From G963665085 sp963665085 (GTDB lineage: Bacteria > Bacteroidota > Bacteroidia > Bacteroidales > JAAAOM01), in contig CAXXXS010000001.1 of the NCBI GenBank assembly GCA_963665085.2, positions 3,038,001-3,102,000 on the forward strand: DNA of 64,000 bases. The letters run 5' to 3'. Positions 37,976 through 46,679 of this stretch are shown here, piece by piece. The translations under genes and the position numbers were made by a program. Under the pieces are notes generated by a model. It was not told the DNA's origin, did not search any database, and saw only the letters and a list, made by a program, of their open reading frames with translations. The stretch's first letter is position 1. Each line of letters opens with the position of its first letter.

Positions 37976-40546
37976 TTAGTTTTTTATAAAATTTATTTCG
38001 ATTTGTGATTCAATACCTCCTTCTGATTTTACAGATAAAGTTGCAATTCCGGCTTGTCCTGGAATATTTCGTAAAACAGCAACTGCTTTTCCGTAAAATA
38101 AGGGATGAGTAGCATCGGTAAAAGAATCGTGCCCCATTGAATTACCGTTAGCAACACCCATTAACTTTGCTGCTCCATTTACAGAAAATTCAAGATTATC
38201 CATTGCAAGAGGACAAACAACATTGTTCTCATCTACCATTTCTATTGTGATATAACAGAGATCCATACCATCTGCTTTTAATGTATTTCTGTCTGGAGTA
38301 AGACGTAGTTGTTTTGCTTCTCCAGCAGTTTTTACGGTTGCCTCTCCAATTTTCTCTCCGTTTTTATAAGCAACAACAGTTAGTTCTCCCGGCTCATATG
38401 GTACATCAAACCAACGAATCCTGTATGCATCTACGATGTCATAATAAGGATTTTCTTTGTCGTTCTCAGTTACTACAAACTCAAATTTATTAGCAATAGA
38501 TTGTGAGAGTTTAGTGGTATTTGGATCAATTTTTTGTTTTTTACCATAGCTTTTTCCGTTTAAGAATAACTCAGCCTCATCACCATCTGTGTATACAAAA
38601 ACAGGGATTTTTTCTCCTTCATGTCCACTCCAGTTCCAGTGTGGTGCAAGGTAAACTGTATTTTCTTTTTTGTTCCATAAACTACGGTAATTGTAATAAC
38701 TATCTTTAGGTAATCCAGCAAGGTCAACAATGCCGAAATAGCTGCTACGTGCCAATGCTCCTTCTTTTGTACGGATTCCCTTTAACCATTCTCCCAACTG
38801 ATATGGAGTAGGTTCACCAAGATAATCAAAGCCTGTCCAAACAAATTCTCCTGCCATAAAAGTATCAATACGCATGTATTCAAATTCGACTTCAGGAATA
38901 TCTGACCATTGCGCAGATGTTAGCATGTATGCTGTAATATTACCATCGTTAGTTCCCCAGTCAATTTTTGATTTTGGTAATTCTAATTTGTATGCTCCGC
39001 GTGTGCCAAATGCTGATGCTGATTCGCTATAGATAAGAGGCATCTCAGGATAAGCTTTTCGTGTTGATACATATCTTCTGGCATAGTTCCATCCTGATGT
39101 TTTCACTGCATCAAGTATGTGTTTGTCCCCTTCTGAAACTTCTGAAATATGACATCCCATTGTTGTCGGTCGGGTTGTATCATATTTCTTGAAATATTCC
39201 ACCATTTTAGCTACATGCTCTGCAGCTTCTCCGTCTTCATTATTAAGTATTTCGGGGATTTCGTTTCCAATAGACCATATAAAGACACATGAGTGATTTC
39301 TGTCTCGTCTTACAAAATTTGTGACTTCTGCTTCAGCGTAATTATTTACAAATTCTCTAGTAGAGCATTGGATGCTGGCAGTTGGGCCATATTTATCAAA
39401 TAGTTCATTAAAAACGATAATACCCATCTTATCACATAAATCAAGAACTTCTGGAGCACATGCATTATGACTGGTTCGAAGCGCATTAACGCCCATTTCT
39501 TTCATGATTTCAAGTTGGCGTTCCATTGAACGAGGGAAAAATGCTGCTCCCAATGGCCCCTGGTCGTGGTGTAAGTTTACTCCTTGAAGCTGAACACGTC
39601 GTCCATTTAGATGAAAACCATCATTGGCAGTCCATTCAAATGTTCGGATTCCGAAATTTGTTTCTTCTGTTTGCACAATCTTACCATCAACTGATAGTAT
39701 AGTTTGACAGATATAAAGGTCTGGAGATTCTATATCCCATAATTGCGGTTGAGATAATTTTATTTCTTCTTCGGTAATAGCAGTTTCTCCACTTTTTACT
39801 TCTGTTTCTTTTGATGTATTTGAAACGATTGTTCCAGAAGGATCAAAAATATTAATTTCTAAATTGACAGTTTTATTTTCGGTGGATTTATTAGAAACTT
39901 CTGTATTCAACTTAACGATTGCCTCGTCTGAATTAACTTCTGGAGTCGTTATATAAATTCCCCAAACAGGAATGTGTATCGGATTAACCAGGCGCATTGA
40001 TATTTTCCTGAAAATTCCAGCGCCAGGATACCATCTGGATGTATGTTCACGTGTATCTGCATGGATTGTGAGAATATTCTTTTCTCCGAATTTAACAGCT
40101 TTGGTAGCATCTACCCAAAACGAATTATAACCATATCTCCAGGAACCAACTTTTTCTCCATTAACATAAATTGTCGGATTGGCCATAATGCCGTCAAAAA
40201 GAAGTTGGAATTGTTTATCGTTTGCATCAGCGGGAAGTTCAAACGTTTTTCTATACCAACCTTCACCTTTCCAGGGAAGTTTTCCAGTATGTCCAGCAGA
40301 TTCTGGAGAATCGAAAGGACCACTTATTGCCCAGTCGTGGGGTAAGTCTACAGACTCCCATAAGGAGTCATTAAAATCCGGATTTATTGACTCAGGTATA
40401 TCCCCTTTTGAGAATTTCCAGTCAAAGTTTATTGAAGTGTCCCATTGAGACAGCATGTCTTTGTTTTGTTCACTCGCACAAGAATTAAAAAAGAGAATGA
40501 TAACAAATACATAAAATACGTTAAGTGTACATTTGAATCTTTTCAT
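37976..40546 (-). CDS. GH2 beta-galactosidase-family lipoprotein
   Basis: An 856-residue glycoside hydrolase family 2 protein with a lipobox (FFNSC). Layout: sugar-binding domain (WESVDLPHDWAISGPF, about 62-200), Ig-like domain, TIM barrel with acid/base in WSIGNEIPE (about E429) and nucleophile in IYSESASAFG (about E508), a DUF4982-like domain (about 620-745) and a C-terminal Ig-like domain. This architecture is common for exo-beta-galactosidases in Bacteroidota PULs. It points away from the SusCD genes and is not obviously in their operon. The substrate is unproven. Confidence 0.9.
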   Translation of the reverse strand: MKRFKCTLNVFYVFVIILFFNSCASEQNKDMLSQWDTSINFDWKFSKGDIPESINPDFNDSLWESVDLPHDWAISGPFDSPESAGHTGKLPWKGEGWYRKTFELPADANDKQFQLLFDGIMANPTIYVNGEKVGSWRYGYNSFWVDATKAVKFGEKNILTIHADTREHTSRWYPGAGIFRKISMRLVNPIHIPVWGIYITTPEVNSDEAIVKLNTEVSNKSTENKTVNLEINIFDPSGTIVSNTSKETEVKSGETAITEEEIKLSQPQLWDIESPDLYICQTILSVDGKIVQTEETNFGIRTFEWTANDGFHLNGRRVQLQGVNLHHDQGPLGAAFFPRSMERQLEIMKEMGVNALRTSHNACAPEVLDLCDKMGIIVFNELFDKYGPTASIQCSTREFVNNYAEAEVTNFVRRDRNHSCVFIWSIGNEIPEILNNEDGEAAEHVAKMVEYFKKYDTTRPTTMGCHISEVSEGDKHILDAVKTSGWNYARRYVSTRKAYPEMPLIYSESASAFGTRGAYKLELPKSKIDWGTNDGNITAYMLTSAQWSDIPEVEFEYMRIDTFMAGEFVWTGFDYLGEPTPYQLGEWLKGIRTKEGALARSSYFGIVDLAGLPKDSYYNYRSLWNKKENTVYLAPHWNWSGHEGEKIPVFVYTDGDEAELFLNGKSYGKKQKIDPNTTKLSQSIANKFEFVVTENDKENPYYDIVDAYRIRWFDVPYEPGELTVVAYKNGEKIGEATVKTAGEAKQLRLTPDRNTLKADGMDLCYITIEMVDENNVVCPLAMDNLEFSVNGAAKLMGVANGNSMGHDSFTDATHPLFYGKAVAVLRNIPGQAGIATLSVKSEGGIESQIEINFIKN

Positions 40547-40727
40547 ATTGGGTATTATTAGTTAGCAGGACTAAAATATAAAAAATCTTACTATAAAATC
40601 TTTTTAATCTAATTCATTTATTAAAAACGACAATAACTGTTAATATTTTAAGAATTAGTAGGTTTTATACTTGAAATTTCTGGCACAATAGGGATTGATT
40701 TTTTTAATAATTAGTTGTATTAAGATA

Positions 40728-40758
40728 TTGACTTTCAATTTAATTTTTTGTAAATTTG
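40728..40758 (+). promoter_or_regulatory. Promoter of the PerR-like gene
   Basis: TTG at 40728-40730 and TAAATTTG at 40751-40758 fit the -33/-7 pattern with 20-nt spacing; the -7 matches TAnnTTTG exactly. The expected start site lies just upstream of the palindrome at 40773-40783. Confidence 0.65.
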
Positions 40759-40772
40759 TTTACTCTTATAAA

Positions 40773-40783
40773 AGAATAATTCT
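40773..40783. promoter_or_regulatory. PerR/Fur-type operator candidate (perR promoter)
   Basis: AGAATAATTCT is a perfect palindrome around a central A and matches the core of the PerR box TTATAATnATTATAA in most positions. It sits just downstream of the expected transcription start, as for an autorepressed gene. Confidence 0.5.
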
Positions 40784-40800
40784 CATTTAGTTCTAGTTGT

Positions 40801-41226
40801 ATGAATATTTCATTAACTGAAATAAGAAAGAAGCTATTAGACAAGGGGCTGAAGATTACACCTCAAAGAGTAGCAATTCTTGAAGCAGTATATAAAATGG
40901 AAAGTCATCCAACAGCTGAAAAAATAATTGAGTATGTTAGAAAAACACATCCCAATATTGCTTCAGGAACTGTTTATAAAGTTTTGGATACACTGAATAA
41001 ATGTGATCTGATTAAGAGAGTTACAACAGACAAAGATGTGATGAGGTACGATGGAATTATTGGCAATCATCATCATTTGTATAGTTTAGATTCTGAAAGT
41101 ATTAAAGATTACATTGATGAAGAACTGGATGATTTACTTGAGAACTATTTTAAAAATAAAAAGATAGAAGGTTTTCAGATTAAAGAATTTGTTCTTCAAA
41201 TAAAAGGGACCTTTGAAAAGCACTAA
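40801..41226 (+). CDS. Fur-family, PerR-like peroxide-sensing repressor
   Basis: A 141-residue Fur-family regulator with an N-terminal winged helix (about 5-82, with the TPQRVAILEAVYKMESHPTAE and SGTVYKVLDTLN segments) and a metal-binding dimer domain with NHHHLYSLDSESIKDYIDEE. The His/Asp pattern fits the Fe/Mn regulatory site of PerR. Both structural-zinc CxxC pairs are missing (HHHLYSLDS in place of HHHxxCxxC, and no Cys at the C-terminus). It is followed by bacterioferritin and peroxiredoxin genes, classic PerR targets, with operator-like palindromes upstream of itself and of the ferritin gene. Confidence 0.85.
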   Translation: MNISLTEIRKKLLDKGLKITPQRVAILEAVYKMESHPTAEKIIEYVRKTHPNIASGTVYKVLDTLNKCDLIKRVTTDKDVMRYDGIIGNHHHLYSLDSESIKDYIDEELDDLLENYFKNKKIEGFQIKEFVLQIKGTFEKH

Positions 41227-41242
41227 AATTAGTGTTCCATCT

Positions 41243-41250
41243 TAGATTTG
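41243..41250 (+). promoter_or_regulatory. -7 element of the bacterioferritin gene
   Basis: TAGATTTG matches TAnnTTTG exactly, 14 bp upstream of the PerR-box-like site. No well-spaced -33 TTTG is visible, so the promoter may depend on another contact. Confidence 0.45.
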
Positions 41251-41263
41251 GATAGATAGAATT

Positions 41264-41278
41264 TGATAATAATTATAA
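41264..41278. promoter_or_regulatory. PerR-box-like operator at the bacterioferritin promoter
   Basis: TGATAATAATTATAA differs from the PerR box TTATAATnATTATAA at one position only. It overlaps the expected transcription start, so PerR binding would block expression until peroxide oxidises the repressor. Confidence 0.7.
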
Positions 41279-41299
41279 TTTTTTAAAATCTTAATTTTT

Positions 41300-41797
41300 A
41301 TGAAAAAAAAGAGTATAGAACTTTTAAATAAGGCTGTTGCCGATGAGTTATCTGCAGTGCATCAATACATGTATTTTCATTTTCATTGTGATGACCAGGG
41401 ATATGATCTTCTGGCGGGATTATTCAGGCGGACTGCAATTGAAGAAATGATGCACATAGAAAAACTGGCAGAACGGATATTGTTTTTAAAGGGAGAAGTT
41501 GAAATGAAAGCAGCAACAGATGTAAGTAAAGTACATGATGTAAAAAAAATGCTTGAGATGGCAGCAGAAATGGAAACATCCAGTGCTGATGATTACAATA
41601 AGTGGGCAAATGAATGTTCTGCAAATGCTGATGCAGTATCAAAAAAACTATTTGAGATTTTGGTTGAGGATGAAGAACGCCATTTTAACCAATATGATGA
41701 TGAGATGGAGAATATGAAAAAATTCGGAGATAATTATTTAGCCCTCCAATCAATTGAAAGAAGTAAAAATATTGCCTCAGGGCGACCAATAGAATAA
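41300..41797 (+). CDS. Bacterioferritin-like iron-storage protein
   Basis: A 165-residue four-helix-bundle ferritin. The di-iron ligands are apparent (E16 in VADELSAVHQYMY, E49 and H52 in IEEMMHIEKL, and EDEERH in the last helix). M50 aligns with the haem-ligating Met of bacterioferritins (EMKH in E. coli). LAERILFLKGE follows, as in the family. It oxidises and stores iron in the cytoplasm, limiting Fenton chemistry. It is expressed with the downstream peroxiredoxin (25-bp gap), and a PerR-box-like site overlaps its promoter. Confidence 0.9.
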   Translation: MKKKSIELLNKAVADELSAVHQYMYFHFHCDDQGYDLLAGLFRRTAIEEMMHIEKLAERILFLKGEVEMKAATDVSKVHDVKKMLEMAAEMETSSADDYNKWANECSANADAVSKKLFEILVEDEERHFNQYDDEMENMKKFGDNYLALQSIERSKNIASGRPIE

Positions 41798-41822
41798 TTT
41801 TTTAACCTTTAATTAAAATAAC

Positions 41823-42545
41823 ATGGAAAACGTACAAGAACAACAAGTTGTAAGTATGCCAAGAATTGGCGATCCAGCTCCTGAATTTAAAGCAGTGACA
41901 ACACAGGGAAATATAAACTTTCCGTCAGATTATAAAGGAAGTTGGGTGATTCTATTCAGCCATCCTGCTGACTTTACTCCTGTTTGTACATCAGAGTTTA
42001 TGACTTTTGCAACCATGGAAGATAAATTTGCTGAAGCAGGTTGTAAATTAGTTGGTTTATCGGTAGACGGGCTTTATAGTCATATTGCCTGGTTACGCAC
42101 AATAAAAGAAAAGATTGAATATAAAGGAATGAAAGATGTTGAGGTTAATTTCCCTTTGATTGAGGATATTACCATGAATGTTGCAAAAAAATATGGAATG
42201 ATTCAACCAAATGAAGACTCAACAAAAGCTGTTCGAGCTGTATTTTTTGTTGATCCTAAAGGAATTATTCGAACTATTATTTATTATCCTTTAAGCCTTG
42301 GAAGAAACTTCGATGAGCTTTACAGAGTTCTTCTTGCATTAAAAACAGCTGATGAATTTAGTATTGCAACACCTGCTGATTGGCGACCCGGTGATGATGT
42401 TATTATTTCTCCTGCAGGTTCTTGTGGTACAGCTAAAGATCGAATGGAAGGGAAAGATTCTAATGTTGATGAATGTAAAGACTGGTTCTTCTGTACAAAA
42501 AAACTCGATAAGGATAAAGTTTTAAGTAAGATTATTAAAAAGTAA
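41823..42545 (+). CDS. Peroxiredoxin (Prx6/AhpC-type)
   Basis: A 240-residue thioredoxin-fold peroxidase reducing H2O2 and organic peroxides. The peroxidatic Cys is in HPADFTPVCTSEF (about C55). The C-terminal extension RPGDDVIISPAGSCGTAKDRM with later DECKDWFFC cysteines resembles archaeal-type Prx6 enzymes with C-terminal resolving cysteines. Length fits the long Prx6 class. It is co-transcribed with bacterioferritin and closed by a bidirectional terminator. Cytoplasmic; the electron donor is unknown. Confidence 0.92.
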   Translation: MENVQEQQVVSMPRIGDPAPEFKAVTTQGNINFPSDYKGSWVILFSHPADFTPVCTSEFMTFATMEDKFAEAGCKLVGLSVDGLYSHIAWLRTIKEKIEYKGMKDVEVNFPLIEDITMNVAKKYGMIQPNEDSTKAVRAVFFVDPKGIIRTIIYYPLSLGRNFDELYRVLLALKTADEFSIATPADWRPGDDVIISPAGSCGTAKDRMEGKDSNVDECKDWFFCTKKLDKDKVLSKIIKK

Positions 42546-42586
42546 TTAGAACAAGATAAGAGTTGTTGAGATTTCCTGAATGGAAA

Positions 42587-42626
42587 AGAGGCTGTCGAAA
42601 TTAGTTTTTTCTTACAGCCTCTTTTT
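42587..42626. terminator. Bidirectional terminator
   Basis: GAGGCTGT (42588-42595) pairs with ACAGCCTC (42614-42621), with T-runs on both strands (TTTTT after 42621; TTTTCC on the minus strand). It separates the convergent peroxiredoxin and GH20 genes. Confidence 0.85.
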
Positions 42627-42629
42627 ATA

Positions 42630-44174
42630 TTATTTCCAGGGAACTAATTTCGATTTATAGAAATTTATATCCATGGCATCAAAACGTTTACCATGATCGG
42701 CAAGACGAAGTTTATACGTTTCCCAATCTCTTTTTTCAGGAGAGGTCCAGCCTATTTCAGCATATCCAGGAGTTCTTGGGAAAAACATAAATTCCAGTTC
42801 ATCTATGTTTGTAACTGTTTCTGACCATAATGGAGATTCTATACCAAGAACGTTTTCTCTATTAATTCCTTCTTCATAAGCAGCAGGATCCCAGTTATAT
42901 CCAACATCTACTTCAATATAACCAGCCCATGCAAGCCCAAGAGTTGTAGTTGTATCATATTTCATATCAAGATAGGCTTTTTTTGCTGGGGACATTATTG
43001 CACTAGCGCCTTTCTCAATACCGGTTTTTGTGTTTTTAGCATTCGCCCAGAATTGAACAGTAGCACCTTCTATTAAATCAGAATTTGCTATCTCGTCCCA
43101 ACCAATTATTTTCTTGCCATATTTAGGAACAATTTCCTGCACTTTATTAACGAAATAAACATAATCATCATGGGGTGTAGAATGAGATTCATCACCGCCA
43201 ATATGAAAGTATGGGCCAGGTGTTAAAGCGGTCAACTCACGAACTACATCTTCAATAAACTTGTACGTAATTTCCTTATCAACACAAAGAGTTGAAAAAC
43301 CTACATGTGTGCCCGTATATAAATCCCGGGCTTTACCATCACAATTCAATTCAGCATAAGAAGCCAGTGCTGCATTGGTGTGACCAGGCATGTCAATCTC
43401 AGGAATAACAGTGATGAATCTGTCTTGTGCGTATTTTACAATGTCAGAATATTGTTCTTGTGTATAGAATCCACCTTCTCCACCGCCTACTTCAGTACTG
43501 CCACCGTGAGCTGTTAGGTTCGGCCATGATTTTATTTCTATCCTCCAACCCTGATCGTCAGCAAGGTGTAAATGCAGGTAGTTTATTTTATAAACAGATA
43601 ATAAATCTATTAAACGTTTTACATCTTCCACAGCAAAGAAATGCCTTGAAACATCAAGCATGGCACTACGGAAATTGTATTCAGGAGAGTCTTTTATTGT
43701 ACCTGTTGCGATAATTAAGTCTTGAGCACCTTCTGCTTTAAGCGGTAAAGTTTGAAGTAAAGTTTGTACTCCATAAAAACAACCTGCTGCAGAATTGGCT
43801 TTGATAGTAATCAATTTTTTGTCAATTACTAACTCATAACCTTCTTCTTCAAATTGTTCGTCTTGAGAAATTGACAGGTAAATTCCTTTTTTAGGAGAGT
43901 TGCCAGATATTTCACTTGTATAAGTAAAACCTGTAACATCAGTTAATTTAGAAGCAAGATAATCACTAACATTTTTTAAATCATTCATCCCTTCATGGTA
44001 ATAAATAGGAGTAGACTCCATTAGGTGAAATGCCACTCCTGTAGCTGAAATACTATCAGGTAAAGGAATAAAACTTGTTTTTGTTAAATCCGTAGTAACG
44101 GTTTCTTCTGCACACCCTACCCAAAAAAGGGCAATAATGAGAAGAAAAATTGTAGATTTTGCCATTTTAATCAT
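42630..44174 (-). CDS. Beta-N-acetylhexosaminidase, GH20, lipoprotein
   Basis: A 514-residue lipoprotein (lipobox WVGC). It has a GH20b-type N-terminal domain (about 30-155) followed by a TIM barrel with the catalytic pair in HIGGDESH (D328-E329 from the 44174 start), plus YKINYLHLHLADDQGWRIEIKSWP and DMPGHTNAALASY. It releases terminal GlcNAc/GalNAc from glycans in the periplasm or at the cell surface. ATG at 44165 (MAKSTIF) is an equally good start. It is a single gene, unlinked to the PUL by orientation. Confidence 0.92.
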   Translation of the reverse strand: MIKMAKSTIFLLIIALFWVGCAEETVTTDLTKTSFIPLPDSISATGVAFHLMESTPIYYHEGMNDLKNVSDYLASKLTDVTGFTYTSEISGNSPKKGIYLSISQDEQFEEEGYELVIDKKLITIKANSAAGCFYGVQTLLQTLPLKAEGAQDLIIATGTIKDSPEYNFRSAMLDVSRHFFAVEDVKRLIDLLSVYKINYLHLHLADDQGWRIEIKSWPNLTAHGGSTEVGGGEGGFYTQEQYSDIVKYAQDRFITVIPEIDMPGHTNAALASYAELNCDGKARDLYTGTHVGFSTLCVDKEITYKFIEDVVRELTALTPGPYFHIGGDESHSTPHDDYVYFVNKVQEIVPKYGKKIIGWDEIANSDLIEGATVQFWANAKNTKTGIEKGASAIMSPAKKAYLDMKYDTTTTLGLAWAGYIEVDVGYNWDPAAYEEGINRENVLGIESPLWSETVTNIDELEFMFFPRTPGYAEIGWTSPEKRDWETYKLRLADHGKRFDAMDINFYKSKLVPWK

Positions 44175-44317
44175 TGTCGACTCTAAGTTTAGTTAATATA
44201 TATTGTGTATAAAAGTATTGAAATTTTTAGTACGATTAAGAAAAATTTCTGATATCCATAGTATAATTAAGGTATTAAAACTAAAATGTTCGAAAAATTA
44301 TTGTTTAGTAATCATTG

Positions 44318-44621
44318 GTGTCCGGAAAAACTGGACAGTTTTATATTTTGCTCAAGCCGCAAGGGCTTTTACTTTTTTTCTCCAGGTAAAAAAAGTAAAC
44401 AAAAAACCCCGTCGCTATCGAGAAAACCCTAAAAATCAAAAACTTTTGCTAAAATCTGGAAACTCGCTACGCTCAAACAATCCAGATTTCTTTACGCAAA
44501 AGTTTTTAATTTTCTTAACGGTTTTTCTCTAAGGCGAAACACACCTACTATCCTATCAATACATTAAGAACCTACAGATATATTGCAAATTAGAGATTCA
44601 ATTAAAATTTTACTCGGACAC
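44318..44621. repeat. MITE-like palindromic element, ~304 bp
   Basis: The element is bounded by GTGTCCG (44318-44324) and its complement CGGACAC (44615-44621), with ATTG close outside both ends. Inside are perfect inverted repeats TTTACTTTTTTT/AAAAAAAGTAAA (44368-44379, 44388-44399) and AAAAACTTTTGC/GCAAAAGTTTTT (44438-44449, 44496-44507) enclosing AAATCTGGA/TCCAGATTT. No transposase is encoded. It looks like a non-autonomous element; the ends are reminiscent of insertion-sequence termini. Confidence 0.6.
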
Positions 44622-44652
44622 TATTGTTTTGTAATAGTAAATACTCTTCCTT

Positions 44653-44669
44653 TGTACTGAAATTGAACA
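44653..44669. promoter_or_regulatory. TGT-N11-ACA site at the sigma-54 activator start
   Basis: TGTACTGAAATTGAACA ends 3 bp before the ATG of the sigma-54 activator gene. It matches the site upstream of rex at 14 of 17 positions. Binding here could autorepress the regulator gene. Confidence 0.5.
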
Positions 44670-44672
44670 GTT

Positions 44673-46589
44673 ATGCCAGGGGATAAAAAGAAAGAAAAGG
44701 TGACGATTGATAAGGCACATGCACGTTCAGCCTCATATGGTATAAATCCTGAAGATAGCATCCCGCGAATCATGTTGAGCAATAAGGATGTTGAAAAAGC
44801 TCAAATGAAAAATCAGGAATTTATCAATATTTCTCGTCCGTTTATTAACGAATTATTATTTCAGTTGAGTGAAGAGCAAGGGTTTATAACACTTCTTGCT
44901 GATAAGACAGGATTGATTCTCGAAGTTTATGGAAATGAAGAGGATATAACAAGAGCTGCTGGGCTGAATCTAAAAAAAGGTGTAAATATGGATGAAAGAA
45001 GTATTGGCACCAATGCAATGGGAACGGCAATAAAAGAAGGGAAAGCTGTTCAGGTTTCAGGTGTAGAACACTACATGAAAAATTACCAGCGTTGGACGTG
45101 TTCTGCGGCACCAATTTTTGATTCCAATAATAATATTGTAGGAGTTTTAAATCTTACGGCAGAGAAGGATAAATTTTTACCCTATGTTCATGCAATTGTT
45201 AAGACTACAGCAAAAGCAATAGAGAATAGAATTCATAATTATTACATTCAAAATCAATTATATGATGCACAGCAATATGCATTCAGTATTATGAATCATC
45301 TTTCTTTTGGATTAATAGCTGTTGATCTAAAGGGAGAAATTCACTGGGTAAATGATACTGCTTGTCGTTCGTTAAACATACGTCGGACTAAACTGGTAAA
45401 TAAAGATATTACAACAGTATTTCCTCGATGGGAAGAATTAAAAAAAGAGATTGATAAAGACGAGACGATTCTCGATGAAGAAGAGGTCCTAAATACGCGT
45501 AATTCAACTGAAAAATATTTGTTGAGTGCTTATTCTATCACCAATCAATCCGGAGACGGGATTGGATATGTTATTTCTTTTCGTCCTTTTAGCCGGATGT
45601 TGCGATTGATTAACAAGTACGCACAGCCTCAACTAAATTTTACTTTTGATAAAGTTATCTACAAAAGTAAAAAGATGAAGAAGTTAGTCAGTTATGCAAA
45701 AACAGTGGCTAACACACCTTCAACCATTTTAATTACCGGAGAAAGTGGTACAGGAAAAGAAGTTTTTGCCCAAGCCATTCATAATGCCAGCGATAGGAAT
45801 AACAATGCTTTTATAGCTATAAATTGTGGTGCAATCTCATCAAGTTTGATTGAGAGCGAGTTGTTTGGTTATGAAGAAGGGGCCTTTACAGGAGCTTCAA
45901 AAGGAGGGAAACCCGGTAAGTTTGAGATGGCAGATAAAGGGACTCTTTTCCTTGATGAGATTGGTGAGATGCCTTTAGAAATGCAAGTTAAACTACTTCG
46001 GGTACTTCAGGATAAAACAGTTACCCGGCTTGGAAGCGGAAAAGCTGTAAAGGTTGATATTCGGTTAATAGCTGCAACAAATAAAAATCTTGAGGAAGAA
46101 GTGAAAAACGGAAACTTTCGGCAAGATTTATTTTACAGGTTAAGTGTAATTCCGCTTTATATTCCTCCTTTAAGAGAACGAAAAATGGATGTGCCGCCTT
46201 TGTTTCTCTATTTTTTAAAGGTGATTGCCAATAAACTGGATAGGCCAATTCCTCCAACAGGGAATGAGATGCTATCAAAAATGGTAAAATATAACTGGCC
46301 GGGAAATATCAGAGAACTGGAAAATTTCGCAGAAAAAGCAGTTATTCTTTCTGGTAATATGGAACAATTGTTCCCAAATGATACAGAAGAAAATGTTTCT
46401 GAGACAGGGGATGATGTGTTTATTATGAAAGATCAAGAGAATCTTCCAACAATTACAACTGTTGAAAAGCAATTGATAGAAAGATATTTAGAGTATTTTG
46501 AGAATAATGTAACAAAAACAGCCAAAGCTCTTGGAATAGGACGTAATACACTATACCAGAAACTACAAAAATATCAAATTACAATATAA
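44673..46589 (+). CDS. Sigma-54-dependent activator with GAF and PAS domains (AcoR-like)
   Basis: A 638-residue enhancer-binding protein. An AcoR/DhaR-type GAF domain (about 60-190, ERSIGTNAMGTAIKEGKAVQVSGVEHYM) and a PAS-like domain (about 205-310) are followed by the AAA+ domain with Walker A GESGTGKE (356-363) and the sigma-54 contact loop GAFTGA (403-408), both intact. A Fis-type helix-turn-helix lies at the C-terminus (TKTAKALGIGRNTLYQKLQKY). It drives sigma-54 promoters after sensing a ligand or redox state. It is directly upstream of rex and the hydrogenase genes, in front of a sigma-54-like promoter. Confidence 0.92.
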   Translation: MPGDKKKEKVTIDKAHARSASYGINPEDSIPRIMLSNKDVEKAQMKNQEFINISRPFINELLFQLSEEQGFITLLADKTGLILEVYGNEEDITRAAGLNLKKGVNMDERSIGTNAMGTAIKEGKAVQVSGVEHYMKNYQRWTCSAAPIFDSNNNIVGVLNLTAEKDKFLPYVHAIVKTTAKAIENRIHNYYIQNQLYDAQQYAFSIMNHLSFGLIAVDLKGEIHWVNDTACRSLNIRRTKLVNKDITTVFPRWEELKKEIDKDETILDEEEVLNTRNSTEKYLLSAYSITNQSGDGIGYVISFRPFSRMLRLINKYAQPQLNFTFDKVIYKSKKMKKLVSYAKTVANTPSTILITGESGTGKEVFAQAIHNASDRNNNAFIAINCGAISSSLIESELFGYEEGAFTGASKGGKPGKFEMADKGTLFLDEIGEMPLEMQVKLLRVLQDKTVTRLGSGKAVKVDIRLIAATNKNLEEEVKNGNFRQDLFYRLSVIPLYIPPLRERKMDVPPLFLYFLKVIANKLDRPIPPTGNEMLSKMVKYNWPGNIRELENFAEKAVILSGNMEQLFPNDTEENVSETGDDVFIMKDQENLPTITTVEKQLIERYLEYFENNVTKTAKALGIGRNTLYQKLQKYQITI

Positions 46590-46597
46590 TTTTTTAG

Positions 46598-46618
46598 GGT
46601 GTCCTGATTTTGAACACC
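46598..46618. promoter_or_regulatory. Inverted repeat, candidate enhancer site upstream of rex
   Basis: GGTGTCC (46598-46604) and GAACACC (46612-46618) pair at six of seven positions around a 7-nt spacer, containing the 17-bp site TGTCCTGATTTTGAACA. It lies about 75 bp upstream of the sigma-54-like -24 element, a normal enhancer distance for NtrC-family activators. Confidence 0.5.
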
Positions 46619-46640
46619 AAAAACTTTGGGTAATTAAGAT

Positions 46641-46658
46641 TTGTTGATTAACTAACTT
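46641..46658. promoter_or_regulatory. Possible Rex operator
   Basis: TTGTTGATTAACTAACTT approximates the inverted-repeat form of Rex sites (TTGTTA...TAACAA-like), with the outer bases of the right arm mismatched. Autoregulation of rex would explain its position. Confidence 0.3.
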
Positions 46659-46679
46659 ATATTTAAGTGTTTGTGAATA

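Larger units (their letters stand above)
44175..44672. other. 498-bp intergenic region carrying a repeat and an operator
   Basis: This region holds the palindromic repeat element (44318-44621) and a TGT-N11-ACA site abutting the next start codon. A 109-codon open frame (44203-44532, non-ATG start) runs through the repeat but has low-complexity composition and spans the palindromes, so it is not taken as a gene. Confidence 0.6.

Noticed and set aside
44319..44337. Fifth copy of the TGT-N11-ACA site
   Set aside because: TGTCC/GGACA has a 9-nt rather than 7-nt spacer and lies at the end of the repeat element, so it is more likely a terminal stem of that element.
44203..44532. 109-codon ORF upstream of the sigma-54 activator
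   Set aside because: It has no ATG start, runs through the palindromic repeat and has a low-complexity Lys/Phe-rich product without domains.
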